DNA of 64,000 bases from Pseudomonas oryzae (lineage in GTDB: Bacteria > Pseudomonadota > Gammaproteobacteria > Pseudomonadales > Pseudomonadaceae): positions 2,895,001 through 2,959,000 of the forward strand of contig NZ_LT629751.1 in NCBI RefSeq assembly GCF_900104805.1, written 5' to 3'. The position numbers and the translations under genes were made by a program. Position 1 is the stretch's first letter. Every line of letters begins with the position of its first letter. Under the pieces are notes generated by a model, which had not been told where the DNA came from, ran no database searches, and worked only from the letters and a program-made list of their open reading frames with translations. This document shows, in pieces, positions 33,807 through 45,858 of this stretch.

Positions 33807-35177
33807 CTACACCACCGCGATGGCCGCCATCAGCCCGGTTTCCATATGGTCGACGACGTGGCAGTGGAACATCCAGGTCCCGGGATTGTCGGCCACCAGC
33901 GCCACCCGCGCGGTCTCCTGCTTGCCTAGCAGGTAGGTGTCGGTGAAGTACGGCGTGATGCTGCGGCGGTTGGAGTCGAGCACCTTGAAGCTCATGCCGT
34001 GCAGGTGGATCGGGTGCTGGTACTGGCTGAGGTTGCGCAGCTCGAGGATGTAGCTGCGCCCCTGCCCGAGGGTGGCGATGGGCCGCTCGGCGCAGCTCTT
34101 GTCCTTGATGTCCCAGGCCTGGCCGTTGACCTGCCAGAAGCTGTGCGCCGCGCCCTGCGCCAGGTTGGTCGACACCGCGCCGGCCCACTCGAAGTTGAAG
34201 CGCAGGGTCTCGGCCGTCGCCAGATCCGGCTCGGCGATCGGGTTGGCCGGCAGCGCCGACGGCCAGTCGCCGGCCGCCTCGCCGCTGGCCACGCTCTTCA
34301 GCGTCGCCAGGCGCAGCGGCCCGTTGCGCAGCGGCAGTTCGGTGCCGGCCGCCGGCACGCGCAGGGCCAGCTCGATGCGCATGCCCGGCCCCAGCCAGTA
34401 CTCCTTGCCCAGCGGCTGCGGCGCCACCGGGTTGCCGTCGAGGGCGTAGATGCGCGCCTCGGCCTGCGGCAGGTTGAGGCGGTAGGTCAGGGTGTTGTCG
34501 AGGTTGAGGATGCGCAGGCGGACGATCTGCCCGGCCGGCAAGTCGAGGGTCGGCGCGTGCACGCCGTTGACCGTCGACAGCCGGCCGGCGGTGCCGCCGC
34601 GCGCCGCCTCGCGCGGCACGCTGAAATCGGTGAAGGCGCCCGCCGCGTCCACGTGCCAGCTCTTCAGGCTCAGCGTGCGCTCGTGGCGGAAGCCGCTCGG
34701 CTCGCGCTCCTCGACGATCAGCGGGCCGACCAGACCGCGGCCGAGCTGCTCGCCGCTCGCGGTGTGCGGGTGGTACCAGAAGCTGCCGGCATCCGGGAGC
34801 TGGAAACGGTAGTCGAAGTATTCGCCCGGCAGCACCGGCAGCTGCGACACGTAGGGCACGCCGTCCATCTCCAGCGGCAGGCGGATGCCGTGCCAGTGGA
34901 TGGTGCTCGGCTCGGGCAGGCGGTTGACGAAACGCACCCGCAGCCAGTCGCCCTGGCGCGCACGCAGCTCGAGGCCCGGCGCCTGGCCGCCGTAGGCCCA
35001 GGCGCTGGTGGTGCGCCCGGGCACCAGCTCGACGTCCAACGGCGCGGCGATCAGCTCGTAATCATGCGTGACCGCCTCGGCCGGCCGGCCCAGCCAGTAG
35101 CGCGTCCCGCCGCCGGCGATGCCGAGCACGCCGAGGCCGGCCAAGCCGGTGAGGACTTGTCTGCGGGTGAAGGACAT
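33807..35177 (-). CDS. Tat-exported multicopper oxidase
   Basis: The 456-residue protein begins MSFTRRQVLTG, a Tat-type signal followed by a hydrophobic stretch. All four copper-site motifs are visible: HWHG (His94, His96), WYHPH (His136, His138), HPIHLHG near 390 and HCHVVDHMETGLM near 437, the last holding the type 1 Cys, His and Met. It should oxidise substrates with reduction of O2 to water in the periplasm. The enzyme resembles CueO/bilirubin-oxidase-like forms, but no copper-responsive regulator or transporter is adjacent, so copper detoxification is only one possibility. A repeat follows its stop. Confidence 0.92.
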   Translation of the reverse strand: MSFTRRQVLTGLAGLGVLGIAGGGTRYWLGRPAEAVTHDYELIAAPLDVELVPGRTTSAWAYGGQAPGLELRARQGDWLRVRFVNRLPEPSTIHWHGIRLPLEMDGVPYVSQLPVLPGEYFDYRFQLPDAGSFWYHPHTASGEQLGRGLVGPLIVEEREPSGFRHERTLSLKSWHVDAAGAFTDFSVPREAARGGTAGRLSTVNGVHAPTLDLPAGQIVRLRILNLDNTLTYRLNLPQAEARIYALDGNPVAPQPLGKEYWLGPGMRIELALRVPAAGTELPLRNGPLRLATLKSVASGEAAGDWPSALPANPIAEPDLATAETLRFNFEWAGAVSTNLAQGAAHSFWQVNGQAWDIKDKSCAERPIATLGQGRSYILELRNLSQYQHPIHLHGMSFKVLDSNRRSITPYFTDTYLLGKQETARVALVADNPGTWMFHCHVVDHMETGLMAAIAVV

Positions 35178-35322
35178 AGCGGAGCCTCGCTTGCGAAAAC
35201 AGGGGGACGCTGCGCCGGCCGGACACTTGACCGCGGACGCAGATGACAGAGTTTCTCATTTTCTTCGGCAGCGATGCGAGCCCCGCCTGCGACAGAACCG
35301 CGCTGTCGACGGGCCGCCTGGC

Positions 35323-36594
35323 TCAGCCGGCGAACAGTCGGGTCAGCGCGTGCAGTCCCAGACCGACCATCCCGCCGACCAGGGTGCCGTTGATGCGGAT
35401 GTACTGCAGGTCCTTGCCGACGTTGTGCTCGAGCAGGGCCACCAGCTCGTCGCTGTTCCAGCGCTCGACCCGCTCGGCGATGTAACGGCGGATATCCTCG
35501 CGATGACGCTCGACCAGCAGCGGCGCCACCTCCAGCAGCTGGTCGTTGATCCAGCGGCGCATCGCCTCGTCGCGCTCCAGCGCCTCGCCCAGACGCAGGC
35601 ACAGACGTACCAGACGGCGGCGAATGGTCGAGTCGGCGGCGACCAGGTCGGCCTGCAGGCAGTCGACCAGCTCGTCCCACAGCCCGCGCAGGTAGCCGGC
35701 CAGCGCCGGGTGGGCGAGCAGCTGCTCGCGGATCTGCTCGCCCCTGAGGCGGAATTCGGGATCCTCCTTGAGCCGGGCGACGAAGCGCAGCATGCAGGCG
35801 TCGAACTTGCCGCGCAGTTCGTGCCGGGGATCGCGGCTGATCTCACCGATCAGCTCGGAAACCCGCCGCACCAGCTTGTCCGCCGACCACTGGCCGGCCT
35901 TCTCGTCGAGCGGGATGTCCTTGCCGAACAGACGAAAGCGCAGCGCGCTGAACTCGCTGGACAGGCCGGCGGCGATGCGCTGCTGCACCGCCTCGTCCTG
36001 CAGCAGCAGGTCGAGCTGGGCGAGCAGCTCGTCGAGCATCGCCTGGTGGCGACGCTCGTAGGTGAGCATGTCGAGCAGCTGGCCGCCGAGGCGCGCCAGG
36101 TCGACCTCGCGCAGACGGCGGGTGGCGCTGCGCTGGATGAACTGGCGCACCCGCTCGTCGCGCAGGGCGTTGATACCGTAGCGGGCCACGCCGACCAGCT
36201 GGCGGCCGAGCGCCTCGGCGTTGGCCGGTTGACGCAGCCAGCCGGCCAGCCGCGTGGCGGCGTCGAAGGCCTCCAGCTTGGCCATCACCTGCGGCGTGGC
36301 GAGGAAGTGGGTGCAGATGAAGTCGGCCAGGTTACGGCCCAGGCGCGCCTGCTTGCGCGGGATGATCGCCGTGTGCGGGATCGGCAGGCCCAGCGGATGG
36401 CGAAACAGTGCGGTGACCGCGAACCAGTCGGCGATGGCGCCGACCATCGCCGCCTCGGCGAACGACTGCAGGTAGCCCCAGCCCGGATGCCGGGGCAGCA
36501 GGTGGGTGGCCAGCGCATAGAGCGCGGCGGCCAGCAGCAGCAGAGCGAAGGCGATGGCCTTCATGCGCGCCAGGGGGGAACTCCATGGGGACAT
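35323..36594 (-). CDS. DUF445 family inner-membrane protein
   Basis: The 423-residue protein starts at ATG 36594 (MSPWSSPLARMKA), chosen for the AAGGAG six bases upstream; ATG 36627 is poorer. An N-terminal membrane segment (about 12-30) and the conserved AAMVGAIADWFAVTALFRHPLGLPIPHTAIIPRKQ block identify the family (E. coli YjiN-like). The rest is helical and a C-terminal segment GTLVGGMVGLGLHALTRLF re-enters the membrane. The function is unknown. It stands between the multicopper oxidase and guaA on the same strand. Confidence 0.88.
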   Translation of the reverse strand: MSPWSSPLARMKAIAFALLLLAAALYALATHLLPRHPGWGYLQSFAEAAMVGAIADWFAVTALFRHPLGLPIPHTAIIPRKQARLGRNLADFICTHFLATPQVMAKLEAFDAATRLAGWLRQPANAEALGRQLVGVARYGINALRDERVRQFIQRSATRRLREVDLARLGGQLLDMLTYERRHQAMLDELLAQLDLLLQDEAVQQRIAAGLSSEFSALRFRLFGKDIPLDEKAGQWSADKLVRRVSELIGEISRDPRHELRGKFDACMLRFVARLKEDPEFRLRGEQIREQLLAHPALAGYLRGLWDELVDCLQADLVAADSTIRRRLVRLCLRLGEALERDEAMRRWINDQLLEVAPLLVERHREDIRRYIAERVERWNSDELVALLEHNVGKDLQYIRINGTLVGGMVGLGLHALTRLFAG

Positions 36595-36648
36595 CGGACA
36601 CTCCTTGCCGGTCGGTCCCTGCAGCATAGCGAGCCGGGCAGACGCCGA

Positions 36649-36682
36649 AAATGCGAAAGGGCAGCCGCAGCTGCCCTTTCGC
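36649..36682 (-). terminator. Terminator of guaBA
   Basis: GCGAAAGGGCAGC (36653-36665) pairs perfectly with GCTGCCCTTTCGC (36670-36682), loop of 4 nt; on the minus strand a T4 tract follows. It lies 26 bases after the guaA stop. Confidence 0.88.
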
Positions 36683-36707
36683 CCTCACACCGACACAGGC
36701 CGATGGA

Positions 36708-38288
36708 TCATTCCCACTCGATGGTCGCCGGCGGCTTGCTCGACACGTCGTAGGTGACGCGGGAGATGCCCTCGATCTCGTTGATGATGCGGTTGGAGAC
36801 CTTCTCCAGCAGCTCGTAGGGCAGGTGCGCCCAGCGCGCGGTCATGAAGTCGATGGTTTCCACCGCACGCAGGGCGACGACCCAGGCGTAGCGGCGGCCG
36901 TCGCCGACCACACCGACCGACTTGACCGGCTGGAACACCACGAAGGCCTGGCTGGTCTTGTGGTACCAGTCGAAGTTGCGCAGTTCCTCGATGAAGATGT
37001 GGTCGGCGCGACGCAGCAGGTCGGCGTACTCCTTCTTCACCTCGCCGAGGATGCGCACGCCCAGGCCCGGGCCCGGGAACGGGTGGCGGTAGACCATGTC
37101 GTAGGGCAGGCCGAGCTCGAGGCCGATCTTGCGTACCTCGTCCTTGAACAGCTCGCGCAGCGGCTCGACCAGCTGGAACTGCATGTCTTCCGGCAGGCCG
37201 CCGACGTTGTGGTGCGACTTGATCACGTGGGCCTTGCCGGTCTTGGCGCCAGCCGACTCGATCACGTCCGGGTAGATGGTGCCCTGGGCGAGGAACTCGA
37301 CGCCTTCCAGCTTCTTGGCTTCCTCGTCGAACACCTCGATGAAGGTGCGACCGATGATCTTGCGCTTCTGCTCCGGATCGCTGACCCCGGCCAGGCGACC
37401 GAGGAACAGCTCCTCGGCGTCGGCGCGGATCACCTTGACGCCCATGTTCTCGGCGAACATGGCCATCACCTGATCGCCCTCGTGCAGACGCAGCAGGCCG
37501 TTGTCGACGAATACGCAGGTCAGCTGGTCGCCGATGGCGCGGTGCAGCAGCGCGGCGACCACCGAGGAGTCGACGCCGCCGGACAGGCCGAGCAGCACCT
37601 TGCGGTCACCGACCTGGGCGCGCACGGAGGCGATGGCGTCCTCGACGATGTTGGCCGGGGTCCACAGCGCCGCGCAGCCGCAGATGTCGAGGATGAAGCG
37701 CGACAGGATGCGCCCGCCCTGCTTGGTGTGGGTCACTTCCGGGTGGAACTGCACGCCGTAGTAGCAGCGGTTGTCGTCGGCGATGGCGGCGATCGGGCAG
37801 CTCGGGGTGCTGGCGACGATATGGAAGCCGGGCGCCAGCTGGGTCACCTTGTCGCCGTGGCTCATCCACACGTCGAGGCTCAGCAGACCGTCGTCGTCCA
37901 TGTGGTCCTCGATGCCGTCGAGCAGGCGGCTCTTGCCGACCAGGTCGACGCGGGCGTAGCCGAACTCGCGCAGGTCGGAACCCTCGACCTTGCCGCCGAG
38001 CTGCTCGGACATGGTCTGCATGCCGTAGCAGATGCCGAACAGCGGCACGCCCAGGTCGAACACCGCCTGCGGCGCGCGCGGGCTGTCCTCCGCGTGCACC
38101 GACTCCGGTCCGCCGGCGAGGATGATGCCGCGCGGGTCGAAGGCACGGATCGCCTCGTCGTCCATGTCGAACGGATGGATCTCGCAGTACACGCCGATCT
38201 CGCGCACGCGGCGAGCGATCAGCTGGGTGTACTGGGAACCGAAGTCGAGGATCAGGATCCGGTGAGCGTGAATGTCTTGATGGGCCAT
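36708..38288 (-). CDS. guaA: GMP synthase (glutamine-hydrolysing)
   Basis: The 526-residue enzyme aminates XMP to GMP. An N-terminal class I glutaminase ([19 protein letters not shown], nucleophile Cys87 in GICYGMQ, HPEVTHT) is followed by the ATP-pyrophosphatase domain with P-loop LSGGVDSSV and the dimerisation domain ending [15 protein letters not shown]. It forms the guaBA operon with guaB 81 bp upstream; a hairpin lies in the gap. Confidence 0.98.
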   Translation of the reverse strand: MAHQDIHAHRILILDFGSQYTQLIARRVREIGVYCEIHPFDMDDEAIRAFDPRGIILAGGPESVHAEDSPRAPQAVFDLGVPLFGICYGMQTMSEQLGGKVEGSDLREFGYARVDLVGKSRLLDGIEDHMDDDGLLSLDVWMSHGDKVTQLAPGFHIVASTPSCPIAAIADDNRCYYGVQFHPEVTHTKQGGRILSRFILDICGCAALWTPANIVEDAIASVRAQVGDRKVLLGLSGGVDSSVVAALLHRAIGDQLTCVFVDNGLLRLHEGDQVMAMFAENMGVKVIRADAEELFLGRLAGVSDPEQKRKIIGRTFIEVFDEEAKKLEGVEFLAQGTIYPDVIESAGAKTGKAHVIKSHHNVGGLPEDMQFQLVEPLRELFKDEVRKIGLELGLPYDMVYRHPFPGPGLGVRILGEVKKEYADLLRRADHIFIEELRNFDWYHKTSQAFVVFQPVKSVGVVGDGRRYAWVVALRAVETIDFMTARWAHLPYELLEKVSNRIINEIEGISRVTYDVSSKPPATIEWE

Positions 38289-38320
38289 GGCCGTCTCTCG
38301 TAGCGAATTTCACAAACGAC

Positions 38321-38345
38321 ACGGGGCTGCATCACACAGCCCCGT
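38321..38345 (-). other. guaB-guaA intercistronic hairpin
   Basis: ACGGGGCTG (38321-38329) and CAGCCCCGT (38337-38345) give a 9-bp stem with a 7-nt loop. No U-run follows, so it is probably an RNA-stability element rather than a terminator. Confidence 0.5.
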
Positions 38346-38369
38346 ATCGCCAGGTCAGAAGCTCGGCAA

Positions 38370-40225
<1,856 letters not shown>

Positions 40226-40264
40226 GACGTTTCCTCTCCCGGGCATGGCACCGGCAGCGCCGGG

Positions 40265-40353
40265 GTGGTGGACAGGGCTGCGCCGTTGTCCACCCTACCA
40301 ACTGGCGGCGCAGCCTTCGTAGGGTAGAAAACTCGCGCAGCGATTTTCTACCG
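40265..40353. repeat. GTAGGGT-family palindromic repeats, copy C
   Basis: GGTGGACA (40267-40274) pairs with TGTCCACC (40287-40294) followed by CTACC. The second module starts GTAGGGT at 40319, and its segment 40321-40353 is identical over 33 bases to 33702-33734. It sits between the ribbon-helix-helix and DJ-1 genes. Confidence 0.8.
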
Positions 40354-40367
40354 TCCCACGGCGCGGA

Positions 40368-40949
40368 CTACAGCTCGATGCGCGTGCCGAGCACCTGAAG
40401 GAAGGCCGCCAGCCAGGCCGGATGCGCCGGCCATGCCGGGGCGGTGACCAGGTTGCCGTCGGTGTGCGCCTGATCGACCGGAATCTCCATGTAGCGGCCG
40501 CCGGCCAGGCCGACCTCCGGCGCGCAGGCCGGGTAGGCGCTGCACGCGCGCCCCGAGAGCACGCCGGCGGCGGCGAGCAGCTGGGCGCCGTGGCAGATCG
40601 CGGCGATCGGCTTGCCGGCCTGGGCGATGGCCTGCACCAGGGCGATCACCTCGGCATTCAGGCGCAGGTACTCCGGCGCGCGGCCGCCCGGCACCACCAA
40701 GGCGTCGTAGTCGGCGGCCTGCACGGCAGCGAAGTCGAAGTTGAGGGCGAAGTTGTGCCCCGGCTTCTCGCTGTAGGTCTGGTCGCCCTCGAAGTCGTGG
40801 ATCGCGGTGCGCACGCTCTGCCCGGCGCTCTTGCCCGGGCACACCGCGTGCACGGTATGGCCGACCATCGACAGTGCCTGGAACGGCACCATCACTTCAT
40901 AGTCCTCGACGTAGTCGCCGACCAGCATGAGGATCTTCTTCGCAGCCAT
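40368..40949 (-). CDS. DJ-1/PfpI superfamily protein
   Basis: The 193-residue protein has the nucleophile elbow AAICHGAQ (Cys119-His120) and the conserved acidic residue in GDYVEDYE (Glu15/Glu18). Start ATG 40949 ([13 protein letters not shown]) has GGGAGAG upstream. Members act as glyoxalase/deglycase-type enzymes, chaperones or proteases; the [11 protein letters not shown] motif groups it with plant-type DJ-1D/PfpI-like proteins. Biochemical activity cannot be fixed from sequence. It stands alone on the minus strand. Confidence 0.87.
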   Translation of the reverse strand: MAAKKILMLVGDYVEDYEVMVPFQALSMVGHTVHAVCPGKSAGQSVRTAIHDFEGDQTYSEKPGHNFALNFDFAAVQAADYDALVVPGGRAPEYLRLNAEVIALVQAIAQAGKPIAAICHGAQLLAAAGVLSGRACSAYPACAPEVGLAGGRYMEIPVDQAHTDGNLVTAPAWPAHPAWLAAFLQVLGTRIEL

Positions 40950-41037
40950 GGTTCTCTCCCTGTCAGGTGGTGAAGATCGCTGCAGTATCGACCATGGCGC
41001 GGCGAGCGGGTAACAGCCGCCTACTACAGGGCATGTC

Positions 41038-41586
41038 TCAAGGATCGACCCGCACCAGCCGCATGGCAAAGCCGAGGCGCTCGGCGAAGGCGTCGAGGAA
41101 GTCCTGGCGGAACCGCGCCTCGCTCCAGCCGTTGAAGATGAAACCCAGGTCGGAGAAGCCGCACGGCTGCAGGAACAGGAAGCCGTTGATGTCGTCCTCG
41201 AAGCCGCATTCCGGGCAGATGAAGTTGTCGGTCTCCCCCGGCCACCATTGCTCCAGGCTGTCGAACAGCGGCGCGCCGATCTCCTGACGGCACTGCGGGC
41301 AACCGGCCTCCTCGCGAAAGTCGCGGGTCGGCGTGTAGATGCAGCGCCGGGTCACGATCTCCAGGCCGTTGTGCGGCTGGCCGAACGGCAACCGCTCGGG
41401 GTGCTCGACCACCCGCCGTGCGCCCGGGGCGATGGCGTAGGCCATGCCGTTGCCGCCCTGCCCGCAGGTGGTCGGCAGCGCCGCGACAATCTCGCGTCTG
41501 ACCAGCCAGTTGAGCAACTGGCGCTCCTTGGCCTCGTGGGCTGGAACGCTGGAGATCTGCGGGACGAGGATGATCTGTGCGGTCAT
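41038..41586 (-). CDS. Uncharacterised protein with two CxxC zinc knuckles
   Basis: I do not recognise this 182-residue protein. It starts at ATG 41586 ([13 protein letters not shown]). Two CxxC pairs, Cys96-Cys99 ([10 protein letters not shown]) and Cys124-Cys127 (ICPECGFED), 28 residues apart, suggest a zinc ribbon. An N-terminal helical segment ([29 protein letters not shown]) resembles part of a ligand- or protein-binding fold. It ends in an acidic/aromatic region ([19 protein letters not shown]). It lacks a signal peptide. It is divergent from xseA, 195 bp apart. Confidence 0.75.
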   Translation of the reverse strand: MTAQIILVPQISSVPAHEAKERQLLNWLVRREIVAALPTTCGQGGNGMAYAIAPGARRVVEHPERLPFGQPHNGLEIVTRRCIYTPTRDFREEAGCPQCRQEIGAPLFDSLEQWWPGETDNFICPECGFEDDINGFLFLQPCGFSDLGFIFNGWSEARFRQDFLDAFAERLGFAMRLVRVDP

Positions 41587-41781
41587 GGTGGCAGGCCGGC
41601 TGGGGAGAGCCGGGCAGCTTAGGCGCTGGCGCGGACAAATCAAGTCCGCCGGACGGCGCACCTCGAATTGAAGGCCAGGGTACAGGGCAGGAAGAACAGG
41701 ACCAGGCCGATGTCGACCGCCTGCTCGCCACCGACGGAATCACTGTCGCTCCCGCCGCGCGCTCGGCTTATCATGCCGGCC

Positions 41782-43161
41782 ATGCTCAACGATCCCTTCC
41801 AGCGGCTCGGCCTCGATCGCGAGGTCCTGACCGTCAGCCAGCTCAACCAGCGCGCCCGCCACCTGCTCGAGGACGTGTTCCCCCAGGTGTGGGTCGAGGG
41901 CGAGATCTCCAACCTGGCGCGGCCCTCCTCCGGGCACGTCTACTTCAGCCTCAAGGACGCCGGCGCCCAGGTGCGCTGCGCGCTGTTCCGGTCCAGCGCG
42001 GCGCGCGTGCGCCAAGCGCTGCGCGACGGCCTGGCAGTGAAGGTGCGCGGCAAGGTCTCGCTGTTCGAGGGCCGCGGCGACTACCAGATGATCCTCGACG
42101 CGGTGGAGCCGGCCGGCGACGGCGCGCTGCGCCTGGCCTTCGAGGCGCTCAAGGACAGGCTGGCCGCCGAGGGACTGTTCGCCGCCGAGGGCAAGCGCGC
42201 CCTGCCCGCCCATCCGCAGCGCGTCGGCATCGTCAGCTCGCCGAGCGGCGCGGTGATCCGCGACATCGTCAGCGTGTTCCGCCGCCGCGCGCCGCAGGTC
42301 GAGCTGACTCTGGTGCCCACCGCGGTGCAGGGCGTCGATGCCAGCGCGCAGATCGTCCGCGCGCTGCAGCTGGCCGACCGCCAGGGCTTCGACGCGCTGA
42401 TCCTCGCCCGTGGCGGCGGCTCGCTGGAGGACCTGTGGTGCTTCAACGAGGAGGCGGTGGCGCGCGCCATCGCCGCCTGCGCCACGCCGATCGTCAGCGC
42501 CGTCGGCCACGAGACCGACGTGACCATCGCCGACTTCGTCGCCGACCTGCGTGCGCCGACGCCTTCGGCCGCCGCCGAGCTGCTCGCCCCCGACTCCAGC
42601 GACCTGCAACGCCGCCTCGACGGCCTGCAGCGCCGCCTGACCCTGCGCATGCAGCATCTGCTGGCCGCCCGCCAGCTGCAGCTCGACGGCCTGCGCCAAC
42701 GCCTGCGCCATCCCGGCGAGCGCCTGCGCCAGCAGGCACAGCGCCTCGACGATCTCGAGCTGCGCCTGCGCCAGGCGATGGATCGCCAACTGCAGGTCGG
42801 CCACGAGCGCCTGGCGCGCCTCGATACGCGCCTGGCCGCGCAGCATCCCGAGCGCCTGCTCGCGTTGCTGCGCCAGCGTCTCGAGCATCTGGCCGAGCGC
42901 CTGCCGCGCGCCATGCACACCCGCCTGCGCGAACGCCGCCAGCAGCTGGAAGCCGCCGCGCAGACGCTGCAGGTGGTCAGCCCGCTGGCCACCCTCGGCC
43001 GCGGTTACAGCATCCTGCTCGACGCCAGCGGCCGCGCCGTGCGCCGCGCCGTCGACACCGCGCCGGGCCAGCGCCTGACCGCCCGGCTGCACGAGGGCGA
43101 GCTGGCGCTGCGCGTCGAGGAAGGCCCGGCGACGCCGGGCACGCTGGAACTGCCGTTGTAG
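41782..43161 (+). CDS. xseA: Exodeoxyribonuclease VII large subunit
   Basis: The 459-residue protein starts at ATG 41782 (MLNDPFQRLGLDREVLTVSQL); ATG 41773 is an alternative. An N-terminal OB-fold (about 18-115; VWVEGEISNLARPSSGHVYFSLKD) precedes the catalytic domain with GIVSSPSGAVIRDI, ARGGGSLEDLW and GHETDVTIADFVAD, then long Arg/Gln-rich coiled helices and LATLGRGYSIL near the C-terminus. With XseB it degrades single-stranded DNA from both ends. The xseB gene is not in the window. A repeat element begins at the stop codon. Confidence 0.97.
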   Translation: MLNDPFQRLGLDREVLTVSQLNQRARHLLEDVFPQVWVEGEISNLARPSSGHVYFSLKDAGAQVRCALFRSSAARVRQALRDGLAVKVRGKVSLFEGRGDYQMILDAVEPAGDGALRLAFEALKDRLAAEGLFAAEGKRALPAHPQRVGIVSSPSGAVIRDIVSVFRRRAPQVELTLVPTAVQGVDASAQIVRALQLADRQGFDALILARGGGSLEDLWCFNEEAVARAIAACATPIVSAVGHETDVTIADFVADLRAPTPSAAAELLAPDSSDLQRRLDGLQRRLTLRMQHLLAARQLQLDGLRQRLRHPGERLRQQAQRLDDLELRLRQAMDRQLQVGHERLARLDTRLAAQHPERLLALLRQRLEHLAERLPRAMHTRLRERRQQLEAAAQTLQVVSPLATLGRGYSILLDASGRAVRRAVDTAPGQRLTARLHEGELALRVEEGPATPGTLELPL

Positions 43162-43335
43162 GGTGGGTCAGGCCGTAGGCCGTAACCCACCAACCGGCCG
43201 CCAGGCCGGCAAGCGCGATGCCGGGCGGCATCGATGGTGGGTTACGCCGCGAGCGGCTAACCCACCCTACGTCACTGTAGGGTGCGCCGCGCGCACCACA
43301 AACCTCATGGTGCGCACAGCGCACCCTACGTCACT
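43158..43335. repeat. Two tandem GTAGGGT-family palindromic modules, copy D
   Basis: Module one runs from GTAGGGTGGGT (43158-43168) to ACCCACCCTAC (43260-43270) followed by GTCACT. Module two runs from GTAGGGTGCGC (43277-43287) to GCGCACCCTAC (43319-43329) followed again by GTCACT. Module one starts at the xseA stop codon. It fills most of the 213-bp gap before piuB. Confidence 0.85.
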
Positions 43336-43374
43336 CAGCCGCCAGGCCTGCGGCACTCCCCGACAGCCGTCACC

Positions 43375-45750
43375 TCAGTACAGATCGCGCCGATAGCGTC
43401 CGGCCTCCTGCAGCTCGGCCAGCGCCGCCGCGCCGAGCAGCTCGCGCAGCACGCCATCGACGCCCTGGCCCATGCCCTCGAGGCTGCCGCAGACGTAGAT
43501 GGCCGCGCCCTCGGCCAGCCAGGCGCGCAGCTCGTCGGCCGCCGCGCGCAGGCGGTCCTGCACGTAGACCTTGTCCGCCTGATCGCGGGAGAACGCTAGG
43601 TCGAGACGCTGCAGATGGCCTGCGGCCTGCCAGGCCAGCAGCTCGTCGCGACAGAGGAAGTCGTGCGCGGCGGTACGCTCGCCAAAGATCAGCCAATTGC
43701 GCTGCTGCCCGCGCCAGGCGCGCTCGCGCAGCAAGCTGCGCAGGCTGGCCAGGCCGGTGCCGTTGCCGATCAGCAGCAGCGGGCGGTCGTCCTCGGGCAG
43801 GTGGAAGCCGCTGTTGCGGCGCAGACGCAGCGGCGCCGTGGCGCCCTCGGCCAGCTGCACGCACAGCCAGCCGGAACACAGGCCCGGCGTGCCGTCGGCA
43901 TGCAGGTGCAGGCGGACGATCAGTTCCAGCGCACCGTCGTCGGCCAGCGAGGCGATGGAGTAGCTGCGCGGCCGCGCGCCGGCCTGCGGCGGCAGGATCT
44001 CGACCAGATCACCGGCCTGCCAGCGCTGCCCGACCGGCACCTGGAACGCCAGGCGCCAGATAGGTGCGGCGGCACTGCCGGGGTTGAGCCACTGCTTCTC
44101 GCGCAGCGTCCACGCGCTAAAGCCGGTCTCGGCCTCGGGCTGCGGCGGCGTGCTGCCGGTCAGCTCGCCGAGCAGGACACGCCAGCGCTGCAGCGCCGAG
44201 TGGTCGCCGTTGTCGACCTCCACCGGGGCGAACAGGCTGCGCGCGCCCTGGCCCTGCAGCCAGTCGTGCAGCTGGCGACCGAAGCCGCAGAAGCGCTGGT
44301 ACTGGCGGTCGCCGAGACCGAGCAGGGCATATTCGAGATGGCGCAGGTCGAACTCGCCGGCCAGCACCCGGCGCACGAAGCCGCGCGCGCTGTCCGGCGC
44401 CTCGCCGTCGCCGAAGGTGCTGACCACGAACAGCGCGCGTTCGGCGCCGCGCAGGTCACGCTCCTCGAGCTGGGCCAGCGAGCGCACCTGTACCGTGGCG
44501 CCGGCGGCCTGCAGCTGGCCGGCGGTCTGCCAGGCCAGTTGCTCGGCGAAACCGTTCTGGCTGGCGAAACCGATCAGCCAGGGTTGGCCGTTGCCGTTCG
44601 CATCTGCCAGAGACTGGCGCCCGGCGCGGGCGGCGCGCCGCGAGCGACGCCGATCCAGATAGAGCTGCCAGCCGGTTATGAAGAACAGCGGCATGGCCAG
44701 GCTGGCCAGCAGCATGAGGATGCGCCCTGGCTGGCCGAAGTAGTCGCCGGTGTGCAGCGGGTAGACGCTGCTCAGCAGCTGCTGCACGCCGCTCTTGTCG
44801 GCGTAGCGCTGGTGCTGCAGCAGCTTGCCGTCGGCGTCCAGGCTGACGCGGTTGAAGGCGCGGTTGTGTTCGGCGGCCTGCGGCAGGTACATCACCTGCA
44901 GCGGCTGACCGGCGCGCTCGGGCAGGCGCAGGTTGGCCAGGCTGTAGTCGTCCTGCACGGCCAGACGGAAGGCCCGCCACTGCGCGTCGATGCTCGCCGA
45001 CGCACGCGGCGCCTCGGCCTGCGCCTGGCCCTGCGGCGGCGGTCCGCGGCGACCGCCCGCCCCGCCCTTCTGCGGCGCCGGCTCGCCGGCCAGGGTATGC
45101 ACGCCGTCGCGGTACCACTCGTAGGACCAGTAGAGGCCGGTCAGCGCCGCCAGCAGGTAGGCCAGCAGCACCCAGGTACCGGCCACCGCGTGCAGGTCCC
45201 AGAGAAAGCCGCGCCCCGTGCGCCGCCAGTCGAGGGTCAGCCAGGCGCGCCAGCTGCCGGCCCGGCGCGGCCAGCGCAGGTACAGGCCGGACAGACAGAG
45301 GAACACCAGTGCCAGGGTGGCCGCGCCGGTGATCGGCTTGCCGGCGTCGCCCATGGCCAGCCAGCGGTGCAGCTGCATCAGGAACTGGAACAGGCCGGCG
45401 CCACGCGCGGCGCCGAGCACCTCGCCGCTGTAGGGATCGGCGTACAGCGTCTCGCCGCGCGGCCCGCCGCCGCTGACGCTGACCTTCACCGCGTCCAGCG
45501 CGTCGGCGGAGAAGGTCAGGCCGAGCACCGCGCGCCCGGGCAGTTGCTCGCCGACGCGGGCCAGCAGCGCGTCTGGACTCAGCGCCCGCGCGCCGACGGT
45601 CGGCTCGACGCTCAGCACGCCGGGATTGATGAGGCGCAGCAGCTCGTCCTGGTAGGACAGGCTGGCGCCGGTCACGCCCATCAGCGCCAGCACCAGCCCG
45701 GCGCTGATGCCCAGCAGCCAGTGCAGCTGGAAGAGGATTTTCTTGACCAC
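43375..45750 (-). CDS. piuB: PepSY-domain flavodoxin/ferredoxin-type reductase
   Basis: The 791-residue fusion has an N-terminal PepSY-TM ferric-reductase-like membrane region (about 1-380, with haem-ligating histidines such as LHRWL and WDLHAVAGTW), a flavodoxin domain (about 395-535, GFASQNGFAEQLAW, VVSTFGDGEAPDSA) and an FNR-like FAD/NAD(P)H domain (RPRSYSIAS, LLIGNGTGLASLRSL, YVCGSLEGMG). The start is GTG 45750. It probably passes electrons from NADPH to periplasmic ferric chelates, releasing iron. It follows the PiuC gene in the same direction; a Fur-like box lies at 45859-45873. Confidence 0.85.
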   Translation of the reverse strand: MVKKILFQLHWLLGISAGLVLALMGVTGASLSYQDELLRLINPGVLSVEPTVGARALSPDALLARVGEQLPGRAVLGLTFSADALDAVKVSVSGGGPRGETLYADPYSGEVLGAARGAGLFQFLMQLHRWLAMGDAGKPITGAATLALVFLCLSGLYLRWPRRAGSWRAWLTLDWRRTGRGFLWDLHAVAGTWVLLAYLLAALTGLYWSYEWYRDGVHTLAGEPAPQKGGAGGRRGPPPQGQAQAEAPRASASIDAQWRAFRLAVQDDYSLANLRLPERAGQPLQVMYLPQAAEHNRAFNRVSLDADGKLLQHQRYADKSGVQQLLSSVYPLHTGDYFGQPGRILMLLASLAMPLFFITGWQLYLDRRRSRRAARAGRQSLADANGNGQPWLIGFASQNGFAEQLAWQTAGQLQAAGATVQVRSLAQLEERDLRGAERALFVVSTFGDGEAPDSARGFVRRVLAGEFDLRHLEYALLGLGDRQYQRFCGFGRQLHDWLQGQGARSLFAPVEVDNGDHSALQRWRVLLGELTGSTPPQPEAETGFSAWTLREKQWLNPGSAAAPIWRLAFQVPVGQRWQAGDLVEILPPQAGARPRSYSIASLADDGALELIVRLHLHADGTPGLCSGWLCVQLAEGATAPLRLRRNSGFHLPEDDRPLLLIGNGTGLASLRSLLRERAWRGQQRNWLIFGERTAAHDFLCRDELLAWQAAGHLQRLDLAFSRDQADKVYVQDRLRAAADELRAWLAEGAAIYVCGSLEGMGQGVDGVLRELLGAAALAELQEAGRYRRDLY

Positions 45751-45858
45751 CTGGGATCACCTGATCGCTATGCCGCGGCTGCGGCGAAGTTGAACTCGGA
45801 CGCGGCGGGAAACCGCTTCGCACCGCCCTCGACTGCGGTGGTGCGAAGCGATTTTATT

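Noticed and set aside
33807-35177. Copper-resistance operon
   Set aside because: Only the oxidase is present; neighbours (tadA, DUF445) have no copper link.
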